A DNA stretch of 64,000 bases from an uncultured Eubacteriales bacterium (GTDB lineage: Bacteria; Bacillota; Clostridia; Christensenellales; Aristaeellaceae). Of this stretch, positions 34,368 through 43,412 are shown piece after piece. Position 1 is the first letter of the stretch, and every line of letters starts with the position of its first letter. The notes beneath the pieces were generated by a model that saw only the letters and a list, made by a program, of their open reading frames with translations, made no database searches and was not told the origin of the DNA. A program made the position numbers and the translations under genes. The stretch spans positions 226,592 to 290,591 of the forward strand of contig ONCV01000001.1 of NCBI GenBank assembly GCA_900316415.1, read 5' to 3'.

Positions 34368-35291
34368 ATGTGGGATACCGTTTTTCCCTACCTGCTGTCC
34401 GGCATCTCCGTCGGGGGGCAGTACGCGCTGATCGCCATCGGATATACCATGGTGTACGGCATCCTGCGGCTGATCAACTTCGCCCACGGCGACGTGTTCA
34501 TGGCCGCCGGAATTATCATGGTCTATATCGCGGCCTCCGGCATACCGCTGTGGATCTCCGTGCCGCTGGTGCTGATCATCACCGCCGCGGTGGGTTTCGT
34601 GATTGAACGGGTCGCCTACAAGCCGCTGCGGTCCGCGCCGCGGATGTCCGCCATGATTTCCGCCATCGGCGTCAGCTATACGCTGCAGAACCTGGTGCTG
34701 TATATCACCGGCGGCCTGAACAAGCAGTATCCAACCATTCCGGTGATCTCCGATTCCGTCCGGATCGGACCCGCCACCACCAAGGTGGTCACCATCGTGA
34801 CCCCCGTGCTGGTGATCCTGCTGGTCGTCGCCCTGGTGCTGCTGATCAGCAAAACCAAAATCGGCATGGCCATGCGGGCGGTTTCCAAGGATTTTGAGAC
34901 GGCGCAGCTGATGGGCATCAAGATCAACAGCGTCATTTCCACCACCTTCGTTATCGGCTCCTTCCTGGCCGGGGTGGGCAGCGTGCTGTACTTCACCAAC
35001 TATCCGACCGTCATTCAGACCTCCGGCGCCATGCCCGGCCTGAAGGCCTTCGTCGCCGCGGTGTTCGGCGGCATCGGCTCCATTCCCGGGGCGGTGGTCG
35101 GCGCGTTCATCATCGGCATCATGGAGAACCTGATCAAGGGGCTGGACGTCATCCTGTTCAAGGCGGGACTGGTGAGCAAGCCGCTGGGACTGGCGATCTT
35201 CTCCGATGCCTTCACCTTCGCGCTGCTGATCATCATTCTGGTCGTCAAGCCGACGGGCCTTTTCGGCGAGAAGACCACGGACAAGGTGTAG
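34368..35291 (+). CDS. livH: branched-chain amino acid ABC transporter permease LivH
   Basis: 307 residues, about eight membrane segments. The start YLLSGISVGGQYALIAIGYTMVYGILRLINFAHGDVFM is the LivH hallmark, and the coupling helix lies in MRAVSKDFETAQLMGIKI. ATG 34368 is used; a GTG at 34335 in frame is possible, but homology begins at the ATG. It follows livK after 143 bp, which contains a G+C-rich hairpin-prone stretch (34250-34325). Confidence 0.93.
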   Translation: MWDTVFPYLLSGISVGGQYALIAIGYTMVYGILRLINFAHGDVFMAAGIIMVYIAASGIPLWISVPLVLIITAAVGFVIERVAYKPLRSAPRMSAMISAIGVSYTLQNLVLYITGGLNKQYPTIPVISDSVRIGPATTKVVTIVTPVLVILLVVALVLLISKTKIGMAMRAVSKDFETAQLMGIKINSVISTTFVIGSFLAGVGSVLYFTNYPTVIQTSGAMPGLKAFVAAVFGGIGSIPGAVVGAFIIGIMENLIKGLDVILFKAGLVSKPLGLAIFSDAFTFALLIIILVVKPTGLFGEKTTDKV

Positions 35292-35309
35292 GAAAGGAGG
35301 AGAGAAGAA

Positions 35310-36407
35310 ATGAGGAAAAAATCCAGAAAACCCGCCGTGCTGACCTGGATCATCGTCGCGGTGATCTATGCGGCGGTCTTCGCGGCGGAACAGCTGCTCC
35401 CCCCCTCCTCCATGCTCTTTACCGTGCTGAAAAAGGGCGCCACCTATGCCCTGGTGGCGGTGAGCATGAACCTGCTGAACGGCTTTACGGGCATCTTTTC
35501 CCTGGGCCAGGCCGGCTTCATGATGATCGGCGCCTATGTATATGCCATTTTCACCATTCCGGCGGAAAGCCGGCCGGTGGTTTACCAGTATTATGACGGA
35601 GGGCTGATCCAGTTTTCCCTGCCGGTGGTGGTGGCCCTGGTGCTGGCCGGACTGGCGGCGGCCTTCTTCGCCTTCCTGATCGGCCTGCCGGTGCTGCGGC
35701 TGAAGAGCGACTACCTGGCCATCGCGACCCTGGGCTTCGCCGAGATCATGCGGGTGCTGATCCAGTGGAACAACATGGGTCCCCTGACCAACGGATCCAA
35801 TATGCTCCGCCTCTATCCCTCCTTCAATGACTTCAATATCCGGAACGCGAACGGCGAGGTCACGGTCTATCTGTCCACCCTGGTGCCCTTCCTGATCGCG
35901 GGGGTATGCATCGGACTGATCGTGCTGCTGCTGAATTCCGGATACGGCCGGGCGCTGAAGTCCATCCGGGACGATGAGATCGCCGCGGAAGCCATGGGCA
36001 TCAATCTGGCGCACCACAAGCGCCTGTCCTTCTGCATCTCCTCCTTTTTCGCGGGGGTGGGCGGCGCCATGCTTGCCATGTATCAGACCACGGTGCAGGC
36101 CAAGTTCTTCACCACGGCCATGACCTACGAAATCCTGCTGATCGTCGTGATCGGCGGCGTGGGCTCCGTGACCGGCAGCGTGCTGAGCTCCTTCCTGTTC
36201 GTGGCCGCCAGCGAATGGTGGCTGCGGTTCCTGGATGAAAAGCAGATCATCGGCAGCCTCGAGGTGCCGCTGCTGCGCAACGGCTTCCGCCTGGTGGTCT
36301 TCTCCATCATCATCATGGTGGTGGTGCTCTTCTTCCGGAAGGGAATCATGGGCACCCGGGAACTGCCGGACCTGTTCCGGGAAAAGCGGAAGGAGGCCGT
36401 GAAATGA
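35310..36407 (+). CDS. livM: branched-chain amino acid ABC transporter permease LivM
   Basis: 365 residues, about nine membrane segments. LLNGFTGIFSLGQAGFMMIGAYVYA is the LivM N-terminal signature, and SIRDDEIAAEAMGINLAHHKRLSF the cytoplasmic coupling loop. It forms the channel with LivH. ATG 35310 follows GGAGG. Its stop overlaps the livG start by 4 bp. Confidence 0.93.
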   Translation: MRKKSRKPAVLTWIIVAVIYAAVFAAEQLLPPSSMLFTVLKKGATYALVAVSMNLLNGFTGIFSLGQAGFMMIGAYVYAIFTIPAESRPVVYQYYDGGLIQFSLPVVVALVLAGLAAAFFAFLIGLPVLRLKSDYLAIATLGFAEIMRVLIQWNNMGPLTNGSNMLRLYPSFNDFNIRNANGEVTVYLSTLVPFLIAGVCIGLIVLLLNSGYGRALKSIRDDEIAAEAMGINLAHHKRLSFCISSFFAGVGGAMLAMYQTTVQAKFFTTAMTYEILLIVVIGGVGSVTGSVLSSFLFVAASEWWLRFLDEKQIIGSLEVPLLRNGFRLVVFSIIIMVVVLFFRKGIMGTRELPDLFREKRKEAVK

Positions 36408-37234
36408 GTGAAATGAGCGAGATGGACATCCGAACCGTTCCGGATATGAAAACGGACGGGGAAACGGTGCTGCAGCTGGACCATCTGACGATGCAGTTCG
36501 GCGGCGTCATCGCGGTGAATGATTTCTCCATGCACATCGACCGGGGCGAGATCGTGGCCCTCATCGGCCCCAACGGCGCCGGAAAGACCACGGCCTTCAA
36601 CTGCGTTACCAGCGTTTATCAGCCCACCCGGGGCCGGATTCTCTTCCATGGAAAGGAAATCGGCAGCGAACGGATGCACCGGACGCCGGATCGGATCACC
36701 GCCCTGGGCATTGCCCGGACCTTTCAGAACATCCGCCTGTTCTCCGGGATGACGGTCTTCGACAACATCATGACCGCCATGCACCTGCGGAGAAAGAGCA
36801 ACCTCTTCACTCAGGTGCTGCACCTGAACGGGGAAGAGGAGCGGAAGAACCGGGAGACGGCCTGGAAGCTGTTGGAGACGGTCGGGCTGACGGAGGCGGC
36901 GGAGGAGCTGGCCACCAGCCTTCCCTACGGCAAGCAGCGGCTGCTGGAAATCGCCCGGGCCCTGGCCACGGAGCCGACCCTGCTGCTGCTCGACGAACCG
37001 GCGGCGGGCATGAATCCCCAGGAGACGGACGAGCTGGGACAGTTCATCGTCCGGATCAAGAACGAATTCAATCTGACCGTGTTCATGATCGAACACCATA
37101 TGAATCTGGTTATGGATATCTCCGACCGGATCTACGTGCTGGACTTCGGACGGCCCATCGCCAACGGGACGCCGGAGGAGGTTCAGCAGAATCCCGTGGT
37201 CATCGCGGCATATCTGGGGGTGGAAGAGGAATGA
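36404..37234 (+). CDS. livG: branched-chain amino acid ABC transporter ATPase LivG
   Basis: 276 residues. Walker A GPNGAGKTTAFN, Q-loop FQNIRLF, signature-like LPYGKQRLLEIARAL, Walker B LLLLDEPAAGMN and switch His in IEHHMNLVM. The Y-G-K-Q variant of the signature is normal for LivG. ATG 36404 overlaps livM and its own stop overlaps livF (ATGA), so translation is coupled. Confidence 0.95.
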   Translation: MSEMSEMDIRTVPDMKTDGETVLQLDHLTMQFGGVIAVNDFSMHIDRGEIVALIGPNGAGKTTAFNCVTSVYQPTRGRILFHGKEIGSERMHRTPDRITALGIARTFQNIRLFSGMTVFDNIMTAMHLRRKSNLFTQVLHLNGEEERKNRETAWKLLETVGLTEAAEELATSLPYGKQRLLEIARALATEPTLLLLDEPAAGMNPQETDELGQFIVRIKNEFNLTVFMIEHHMNLVMDISDRIYVLDFGRPIANGTPEEVQQNPVVIAAYLGVEEE

Positions 37235-37953
37235 GCCTGCTGAAAGTGACGGATCTGGTGGTCAGCTACGGCGGCATCGAAGCCCTGAAGGGCATTTCCT
37301 TTGATGTGGATCAGGGGCAGATCGTGACGCTGATCGGCGCCAACGGCGCGGGAAAGAGCACCACCCTGCGGACCATCGCGGGCCTGGTCCGGCCCCGGGA
37401 GGGCCGGGTATTCTTCGAGGGCCGGGATATTACGGATTACGGCACCCAGAAGATCGTGGAGACCGGCATCGCCATGGTGCCGGAGGGACGGCGGGTTTTC
37501 CCGAACCTGACCGTGCTGGAAAACCTGCGGATCGGCGCCTATCTGCGGAAGGACCGGGAAGTGATCGCACAGGATATCGAATACATCTACGACCTCTTCC
37601 CGCGGCTGCGGGAGCGCTCCTGGCAGCTGGCGGGAACCCTTTCCGGCGGCGAGCAGCAGATGCTGGCCGTGGGCAGGGCCATGATGACCCGGCCCAAGAT
37701 GATCATGATGGATGAGCCCAGCCTGGGGCTGGCCCCCCTGGTGGTGAAGGATATCTTCCGCATCATCCAGACCCTGAAGGACACGGGCATGACGGTGCTG
37801 CTGATCGAGCAGAACGCCAACGCGGCGCTGCACGCCTGCGATTATGCCTACGTGCTGGAGACCGGCCGCATTACCATGAGCGGCACCGGCGGGGAGCTGC
37901 TGGCCAGCGCCGCCATTCAGGAGGCCTATCTGGGCAAAACCAACCGGGGATAA
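37231..37953 (+). CDS. livF: branched-chain amino acid ABC transporter ATPase LivF
   Basis: 240 residues. Walker A GANGAGKSTT, Q-loop VPEGRRVFPNLTV (typical LivF), signature LSGGEQQMLAVGRAMM, Walker B MIMMDEPSLGLAP and switch region IEQNANAAL. It forms the heterodimeric motor with LivG. Last gene of the operon, followed by a strong terminator. Confidence 0.95.
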   Translation: MSLLKVTDLVVSYGGIEALKGISFDVDQGQIVTLIGANGAGKSTTLRTIAGLVRPREGRVFFEGRDITDYGTQKIVETGIAMVPEGRRVFPNLTVLENLRIGAYLRKDREVIAQDIEYIYDLFPRLRERSWQLAGTLSGGEQQMLAVGRAMMTRPKMIMMDEPSLGLAPLVVKDIFRIIQTLKDTGMTVLLIEQNANAALHACDYAYVLETGRITMSGTGGELLASAAIQEAYLGKTNRG

Positions 37954-37970
37954 GGGAACCGGGAAGAAGA

Positions 37971-38000
37971 AACCGCGACGGAACCGCCGCGGTTTTTTTT
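37971..38000 (+). terminator. terminator after livF
   Basis: AACCGCG/CGCGGTT stem over a 10-nt loop, ending in a run of eight T (37993-38000). Confidence 0.9.
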
Positions 38001-38013
38001 CGCACATTTTCAA

Positions 38014-38050
38014 GTTAGCTATTGACAACGCTGTTAGAGGGTGCTAACAT
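38014..38050 (+). promoter_or_regulatory. iron-cluster promoter with DtxR-like inverted repeat
   Basis: TTGACA (38022-38027), 17-bp spacer, TAACAT (38045-38050). GTTAG (38033-38037) and CTAAC (38044-38048) form a perfect inverted repeat over the -10. A further GTTAGC half-site lies at 38014-38019, 19 bp upstream. TTAG/CTAA half-sites are typical of DtxR/IdeR-type metal repressors, which fits an iron-uptake cluster. Confidence 0.65.
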
Positions 38051-38122
38051 AGCCGCGTTGGTTGCCCATGAGAAACAAATGTTGCTTGCGGGCAATTATG
38101 GCGGAAGGAGAGGCATCAGAGG

Positions 38123-39901
38123 ATGAGCAGGAGACGCGGAATCGCGCTGCTGGCGGTGGTGCTGCTGGCGCTGGGATGCGTGGCGGCGCCATCGGGAAAT
38201 TCCGCGCAGGCCACGGTGGTTCACGAGGAAGGAAACCGCTGGGGCTCCGCGGCGACGGAAATTGACAAGCTGGCGGACGGAGCATTCGAGGCGTATCTGA
38301 ACGGCGACGTGAATACGGCCTACAGCAATGTCAGCGACGCCTATTTCCAGATCTATGAGATCACGGGCTTTGAGCGCCAGACGCTGACCTATATTTCCGG
38401 ACCCCGGAAGAACGCGGTGGAGCTGCAGTTTTCCACCTGCAAGGGAGCGGTCCGGAAGCCGAATGACAGCGAGGAGAACCGCAAAGAGGTCCGGACGGAG
38501 CTGGTGAAGCTGAAAACCATGATCCGCACGGACGCGAACAAGCTGGCGGCAAAGGACGGGGAGCCGGAAACCACCATGACCTGGTGGCTGGGCGGCGTGG
38601 AGCAGTTTGCCGAGCCCTGGCCGGAGTACGCGGGGGATCCCGACGCGAAGGCGCAGTACGCCAGCTGGACCGCGGCCAGCGAGGTGATGGAGGAGCTGCT
38701 GAGCACCGCCAGCACCGGATACAACGGACGGGATTTCGAGGCCGCGCTGGACAATGTGAACACGGCCTACTACACGGTGTACGAGGAATCCGGCTTCAGC
38801 CACGCGATCTACAGCGAGATGAGCATCGCGGACCGGGAGGAGACGGACGCGCAGTTTGCCGAGGTGAAGAGCATCGCGGCCCGCGGCGCGGAGAAATTTG
38901 AATCCAAGAAGTTCAAGCGGGAAGTCAAGGCGCTGAAGAACAACCTGAACGCCCGGGCTACCGCGCTGGACGAGAAGAAGGCCGCGCAGGAGGCGGAGAA
39001 GGCGGCGGAGACCGCTGCCGCCGCGGAGGGAACGGAGACGGAGGCGGAAGCCGCGCCTTCGGATCCCCGCTGGCTGACCTTCCTCGGCGCCTTCGGCATC
39101 ATTGTCCGGGAGGGCCTGGAGGCCATCCTGGTCATCGCCGCCATCATCGCCTACCTGGTGAAGAGCGGAAACGGAAAGAGCCTGAAAAACGTGTACATCG
39201 GCGCGGGGCTGGGCGTGGTGGCCAGCTTCATCGCGGCGGCCATCCTGGCGTGGGCGAAGCAGGCCTTCGTCGGGGCCGGCATGGCGCAGGAGGTCATCGA
39301 AGGCATCACGGCGCTGATCGCGGTGTGCGTCCTGTTCTACGTCAGCAACTGGATGATCTCCAAGGCGGAAGCCGCCACCTGGACCCGCTACATTGACAGC
39401 AAGGTGCAGAGCGGGGTGGAGCGGAACTCGGCCTTTGCCCTGGCCTTCACCGCTTTCCTCTCCGTGTTCCGGGAGGGAGCCGAGGTGGTCCTGTTCTATC
39501 AGCCCATGCTCTCGGAGGGAAATCCCGGCATGGTCTGGGCCGGCTTCGGAGCGGGCTGCGTGCTGCTGGTGTTCGTGTACCTGGCCATCACGAAGCTTTC
39601 CATCAAGCTGCCGATCAAGGTGTTCTTCACCGCGACCTCCATTCTGATGGCGGTGATGTGCGTGGCTTTCCTGGGCAGCGGTATCAAGGAGCTGGCGGAG
39701 GGCAACGTCTTCGACCTGACCCTGCGCGTGCCCGGCATTCCGGAAAACGATGTGCTCCAGATCTTCGGCATCTATCCGTATCTGGAGACCCTGGTGCCCC
39801 AGCTGATCCTGTCGATCATCCTGCTGGTCACCTTCCTCGTCGCCCACTATCGCGGAAAGATCGCCGCGGTCCGGGCGGAATACGAGGCGAAGAAAAAGTA
39901 A
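38123..39901 (+). CDS. FTR1/EfeU-type iron permease with duplicated extracytoplasmic domain
   Basis: 592 residues. After a signal-like segment (1-24), two related helical segments appear (about 50-110, AYLNGDVNTAYSNVSDAYFQIYE; about 197-260, NGRDFEAALDNVNTAYYTVYE). A Lys/Glu/Ala coiled linker (270-312) and seven membrane helices follow. The two iron-handling motifs of FTR1 are present: REGLE at 329-333 and REGAE at 450-454. In P19-type systems this permease imports iron delivered by the P19 protein. ATG 38123 follows AAGGAGAGGC. First gene of the cluster. Confidence 0.93.
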   Translation: MSRRRGIALLAVVLLALGCVAAPSGNSAQATVVHEEGNRWGSAATEIDKLADGAFEAYLNGDVNTAYSNVSDAYFQIYEITGFERQTLTYISGPRKNAVELQFSTCKGAVRKPNDSEENRKEVRTELVKLKTMIRTDANKLAAKDGEPETTMTWWLGGVEQFAEPWPEYAGDPDAKAQYASWTAASEVMEELLSTASTGYNGRDFEAALDNVNTAYYTVYEESGFSHAIYSEMSIADREETDAQFAEVKSIAARGAEKFESKKFKREVKALKNNLNARATALDEKKAAQEAEKAAETAAAAEGTETEAEAAPSDPRWLTFLGAFGIIVREGLEAILVIAAIIAYLVKSGNGKSLKNVYIGAGLGVVASFIAAAILAWAKQAFVGAGMAQEVIEGITALIAVCVLFYVSNWMISKAEAATWTRYIDSKVQSGVERNSAFALAFTAFLSVFREGAEVVLFYQPMLSEGNPGMVWAGFGAGCVLLVFVYLAITKLSIKLPIKVFFTATSILMAVMCVAFLGSGIKELAEGNVFDLTLRVPGIPENDVLQIFGIYPYLETLVPQLILSIILLVTFLVAHYRGKIAAVRAEYEAKKK

Positions 39902-40006
39902 ACCGAGGAATACCCCGGCGCCCCCTCTTCCCCGCAAGGGCGGGAGCCGTTGGTAGATAATGGGAAATGGGAACCCCTGACTGTAATGAAACGGAGGAAG
40001 ACATTC

Positions 40007-40588
40007 ATGAAGAAGTTTCTTGCCCTGATCCTGGCCGCTGCGATGATGCTGGGCGTGACCGCTGCCGTGGCGGAGGAAGCCGGATTTGAAGAATTCCCCA
40101 TCCTGCTGGATGGCACCGCCGAGACTCCCGTGGAAGAAGTGGACCTGGAGGAAGCCCCCCTGCATGTGGCGGCTGTGTATTTCCAGCCCGTTCAGATGGA
40201 GCCCGCTGATCAGGCCGGCCTGACCGTGGAGGAGAGCAACATCCATCTGGAAGCGGACATTCACTGGAACGAGAACGACCTGGGCTTCGGCGCGGGCGAC
40301 TGGCTGGCCTACAGCACCGTGGAGTACCGCATCGTTTCCGAGACGGACGGATCCGTGGCCGCGGAAGGCGCTTTCATGGTCATGAACGCGGACGACGGCG
40401 CGCACTACGGCGCGAACATCAAGCTGGACAAGGCGGACACCTACACCCTGACCTTCATCATTCACAGCCCCGTGGAGAACGGCTACCTGCTGCATGTGGA
40501 TGAGGAGACCGGCGTGAAAGGCCGCTTCTGGGAAGCTCCCATCGAAGTGAACTTCGTGCACTGGGAATACAACGTGCAGGAGTGGTAA
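40007..40588 (+). CDS. P19/Tp34-type periplasmic iron-binding protein
   Basis: 193 residues with a signal peptide (MKKFLALILAAAMMLGVTAAVA). The mature part is the Fe2+ transport protein family (P19/Tp34/FetP): LHVAAVYFQPVQMEPADQAGLTVEESNIHLEADIHWNENDLGFGAGDWL carries the conserved His, Met and Glu/Asp metal ligands, and a later His is in NFVHWEYN. It binds iron (and copper in relatives) and supplies the FTR1 permease encoded 106 bp upstream. ATG 40007 follows ACGGAGGAAG. Confidence 0.92.
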   Translation: MKKFLALILAAAMMLGVTAAVAEEAGFEEFPILLDGTAETPVEEVDLEEAPLHVAAVYFQPVQMEPADQAGLTVEESNIHLEADIHWNENDLGFGAGDWLAYSTVEYRIVSETDGSVAAEGAFMVMNADDGAHYGANIKLDKADTYTLTFIIHSPVENGYLLHVDEETGVKGRFWEAPIEVNFVHWEYNVQEW

Positions 40589-40648
40589 TCCACTTCCGCA
40601 TGCCGGACCCGCGATCCGGGAGAACGCGGAAGAAATACACTTCTGAAA

Positions 40649-40699
40649 CGGAAACCGCAGGTGAGGCAATCCGCGGGGGATTGCGGCCTGCGGTTTCCG
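40649..40699 (+). other. bipartite hairpin between the P19 and DUF2318 genes
   Basis: CGGAAACCGCAGG pairs perfectly with CCTGCGGTTTCCG (13 bp). Inside it, GCAATCC pairs with GGATTGC. The two-tier stem of about 51 nt lies in the 155-bp gap of the iron cluster. It has no T-run, so it is more likely an mRNA processing or stability element than a terminator. Confidence 0.6.
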
Positions 40700-40743
40700 C
40701 ATGCTTTCCATGGATGAATCAATGATTCAGGAGGCGCTGCGCT

Positions 40744-42075
40744 TTGCTGAAATATCTGGAAACGGTAACCGGGGATCTGTGGTCGGTCTGCATTCTGATC
40801 TGTCTGTTCTGGAGCCTGTGTTCCCTGGCCTTCGGGAAGCGGGGAAACCGCTTCATCCTGGCGGGAATGCTGGCCGGAGCCGCCGCGTCCGCGGGAATGG
40901 CCTGGATGAAGAACACCACCGGCAGGATCGCCACCAACCAGTGGAATTTCTACATCTTTCTGGCCGTCATCGTCTTCACGCTGCTCTTCTCCGTGTTCTC
41001 CATCGCCTTCGGCCGGAAGCACCGGAAGCTGACCTATTACGGAAGCGACACAGAGGAAGGAATCGGCGCGGGAGGATGGATCGTGGGCTCCCTCGGAGCG
41101 GTGCTGACGGCGCTGCTGCTCTTCTATGAGCTGCCGGATGTGATGGCTTATCCCTTCACCTTCGAAACCCTGGGGAACGGCTTCCTGTCCGCGGAGTATT
41201 TCACCCGCCTGGCGGGCTATCTGGCGGCGCTGCTGATTCTCTGGATCTACGTGCGCTTCCTGTATCAGTGCGCCATGGAGCTGGATTCCACCCGGACGGT
41301 GCTGTGGGTCATGAACCTGGCGCTGGGGGTGAACGCGATCCGGTTCCTGGGCCTGGCGGTCAGCAAATGGACCGCCCGGGCGAAATGGCTGACCTGGCTG
41401 CCGCCCTATTCCAGCAAAACCAGCCCCTGGGCGTTCCCGCTGGCTCGGTTCGCGACGAACAACACGCTGTTCTTCCTGCTGGTGATCGCCGGGCTGAGCA
41501 TGATCATTCCGGCGCTGCTGTTCGTGAAGCGGATCCGGATCACCCGCCCCTATGCCAACCCGGCCCAGCACCGGAAATGGAAGGCCTACAACCGGCACTG
41601 CCGGCGGATCGCCTGCGTGGCGGCGGTTTTCTGCGCCGTGTGCGTGGTGAACCTGACGGTGGTTCACGCGCTGAACAACCAGAAGGTCGAGCTCTCCCCG
41701 CCGGAAACCTACGAGATCGTCGGGGAAGGGGAGGACGCGGAAATCCGGATCGCCGCGGAGCAGGTGAACGACGGAAACCTGCACCGCTTTGAGTACATCA
41801 CCTCGGGCAAGGTGGAGGTCCGCTGGATCATCGTGAAAAAGCCCGGCGGCGGCGCCTATGGCGTCGGGCTGGACGCCTGCGAGGTCTGCGGCACGGCGGG
41901 ATACTACCAGCGGGGGGAGCAGGTGGTCTGCAAGCGCTGCGACGTGGTGATGAACATCAACACCATCGGCTTCCGGGGCGGCTGCAACCCGATTCCCCTG
42001 TCCTTCCGGGTGGACGGAGGATACCTGATTTTCAAAATGAGCGACATTCTCGCCTCGGAGCGGGAATTCCGGTGA
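40744..42075 (+). CDS. DUF2318 membrane protein of the P19 iron system
   Basis: 443 residues. Seven to eight membrane helices fill residues 10-320, followed by an extracytoplasmic DUF2318 domain (about 335-443) with the metal-binding cysteines DACEVCGTAGYYQRG, VVCKRCDVVMNINT and RGGCNPIP. The domain is thought to bind a metal or Fe-S cluster and assist redox steps of iron import; a homologue is part of the Campylobacter P19 cluster. The start is a TTG at 40744 with AGGAGG 8 bp upstream. Confidence 0.88.
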   Translation: MLKYLETVTGDLWSVCILICLFWSLCSLAFGKRGNRFILAGMLAGAAASAGMAWMKNTTGRIATNQWNFYIFLAVIVFTLLFSVFSIAFGRKHRKLTYYGSDTEEGIGAGGWIVGSLGAVLTALLLFYELPDVMAYPFTFETLGNGFLSAEYFTRLAGYLAALLILWIYVRFLYQCAMELDSTRTVLWVMNLALGVNAIRFLGLAVSKWTARAKWLTWLPPYSSKTSPWAFPLARFATNNTLFFLLVIAGLSMIIPALLFVKRIRITRPYANPAQHRKWKAYNRHCRRIACVAAVFCAVCVVNLTVVHALNNQKVELSPPETYEIVGEGEDAEIRIAAEQVNDGNLHRFEYITSGKVEVRWIIVKKPGGGAYGVGLDACEVCGTAGYYQRGEQVVCKRCDVVMNINTIGFRGGCNPIPLSFRVDGGYLIFKMSDILASEREFR

Positions 42076-42094
42076 GGGAAGGGAGGTCAGAATC

Positions 42095-43396
42095 ATGCTG
42101 TTTCGGATGATCAAGGGAGTCCTGATCCGGCAGTGGAGCAAGATGCTGCTGATCGCCTTTACCATTGCCCTGGGGGCGTCCCTGGCCACCAGCATGATCA
42201 ATGTCATGCTGGACGTGGGGGACAAGGTGAATCAGGAGCTGAAGGCCTACGGGGCCAACATCACCGTCCGGAGTCAGGACGCGTCCCTGCTGGCGGATCT
42301 GTACGACGTGGAGGACGGCGGCGAGGCCATCGCCACGGCGTATCTGAACGAGGCGGATGTGGGCAAGATCAAGACGATTTTCTGGACCTACAACATCGTC
42401 GATTTCGCTCCCTTCCTGGAGACGGAGGTGACCCTTCCCTCCGGAAACACGGCCATGGCGGAGGGCACCTGGTTCAACCATCATCTGGATCTGCCCACGG
42501 GGGAGAGCGTGGACGCCGGCGTGGTCAGCCTGCGCTCCTGGTGGGACGTGACCGAAGGCGCCTGGATCGATGAACAGGGAGGCGCCGCGGAAAACCCCGT
42601 CATGGTCGGGGCCGTTCTGGCGGAACGGGAAGGGCTGCACGCGGGGGACGCCCTGAGCCTGAAGGGTTCTGCAGGCGAGGTTCAGGCCGTGGTGGCCGGC
42701 GTCTACGACGCGGGCGGAGACGAGGACGAGCAGATTTACGCGCCGCTGGCGCTGGTGCAGACGCTGAGCGGCACGGAGGGAAAAGTCAGCTCCATTGAGG
42801 TGTCCGCCCTGACCACGCCGGACAATGACCTGGCGCGGAAGGCAGCGAAGAACCCGAAGGCTCTGAGCCAGCGGGACTACGACACCTGGTACTGCACGGC
42901 CTACGTCTCCGCCATCTGCTATCAGATCATGGAAGTCATTCCCGGATCCGTGGCCTCCGCGGTGCGCCAGGTGGCGGACAGCGAGGGAACGATTCTGGAC
43001 AAGACGCAGCTGCTGATGATCCTGATCACGATCATGAGCCTGATCGGCTCCGCCCTGGGGATCTCCAATCTGGTGACCGCCAGCGTGATGGAACGCAGCC
43101 AGGAAATCGGCCTGCTGAAGGCGATCGGGGCGCATGACAAGGCGATCACCGGCGTGTTCATGACCGAAATCCTGATCACCGCGCTGTTCGGCGGCACGGT
43201 GGGATATTTCATGGGCTTCGGCTTCGCGCAGCTGATCGGCAGGAGCGTTTTCGGCGCGGCGATCGAAATGAAACCCCTGGTGATTCCCGTGGTGGCGGTG
43301 CTGATTTCCCTGGTAACCATCGCGGGCAGCCTGCCGGCGATCCGGATGGTGCTGCGCCTGGATCCGGCGGAAGTGCTGCATGGCAGCAAGGCGTAA
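42095..43396 (+). CDS. FtsX/MacB-like ABC permease of the iron cluster (first)
   Basis: 433 residues, four membrane helices (one near 15-38, three between about 305 and 425) around a large extracytoplasmic domain. SVMERSQEIGLLKAIGAHDKAI is the FtsX cytoplasmic loop, and RLDPAEVLHG the usual C-terminus. In P19 clusters two such permeases and an ATPase accompany FTR1. It lies 20 bp after the DUF2318 gene and 16 bp before the next permease. Confidence 0.88.
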   Translation: MLFRMIKGVLIRQWSKMLLIAFTIALGASLATSMINVMLDVGDKVNQELKAYGANITVRSQDASLLADLYDVEDGGEAIATAYLNEADVGKIKTIFWTYNIVDFAPFLETEVTLPSGNTAMAEGTWFNHHLDLPTGESVDAGVVSLRSWWDVTEGAWIDEQGGAAENPVMVGAVLAEREGLHAGDALSLKGSAGEVQAVVAGVYDAGGDEDEQIYAPLALVQTLSGTEGKVSSIEVSALTTPDNDLARKAAKNPKALSQRDYDTWYCTAYVSAICYQIMEVIPGSVASAVRQVADSEGTILDKTQLLMILITIMSLIGSALGISNLVTASVMERSQEIGLLKAIGAHDKAITGVFMTEILITALFGGTVGYFMGFGFAQLIGRSVFGAAIEMKPLVIPVVAVLISLVTIAGSLPAIRMVLRLDPAEVLHGSKA

Positions 43397-43412
43397 GGAA
43401 GGAGGAAGATGC

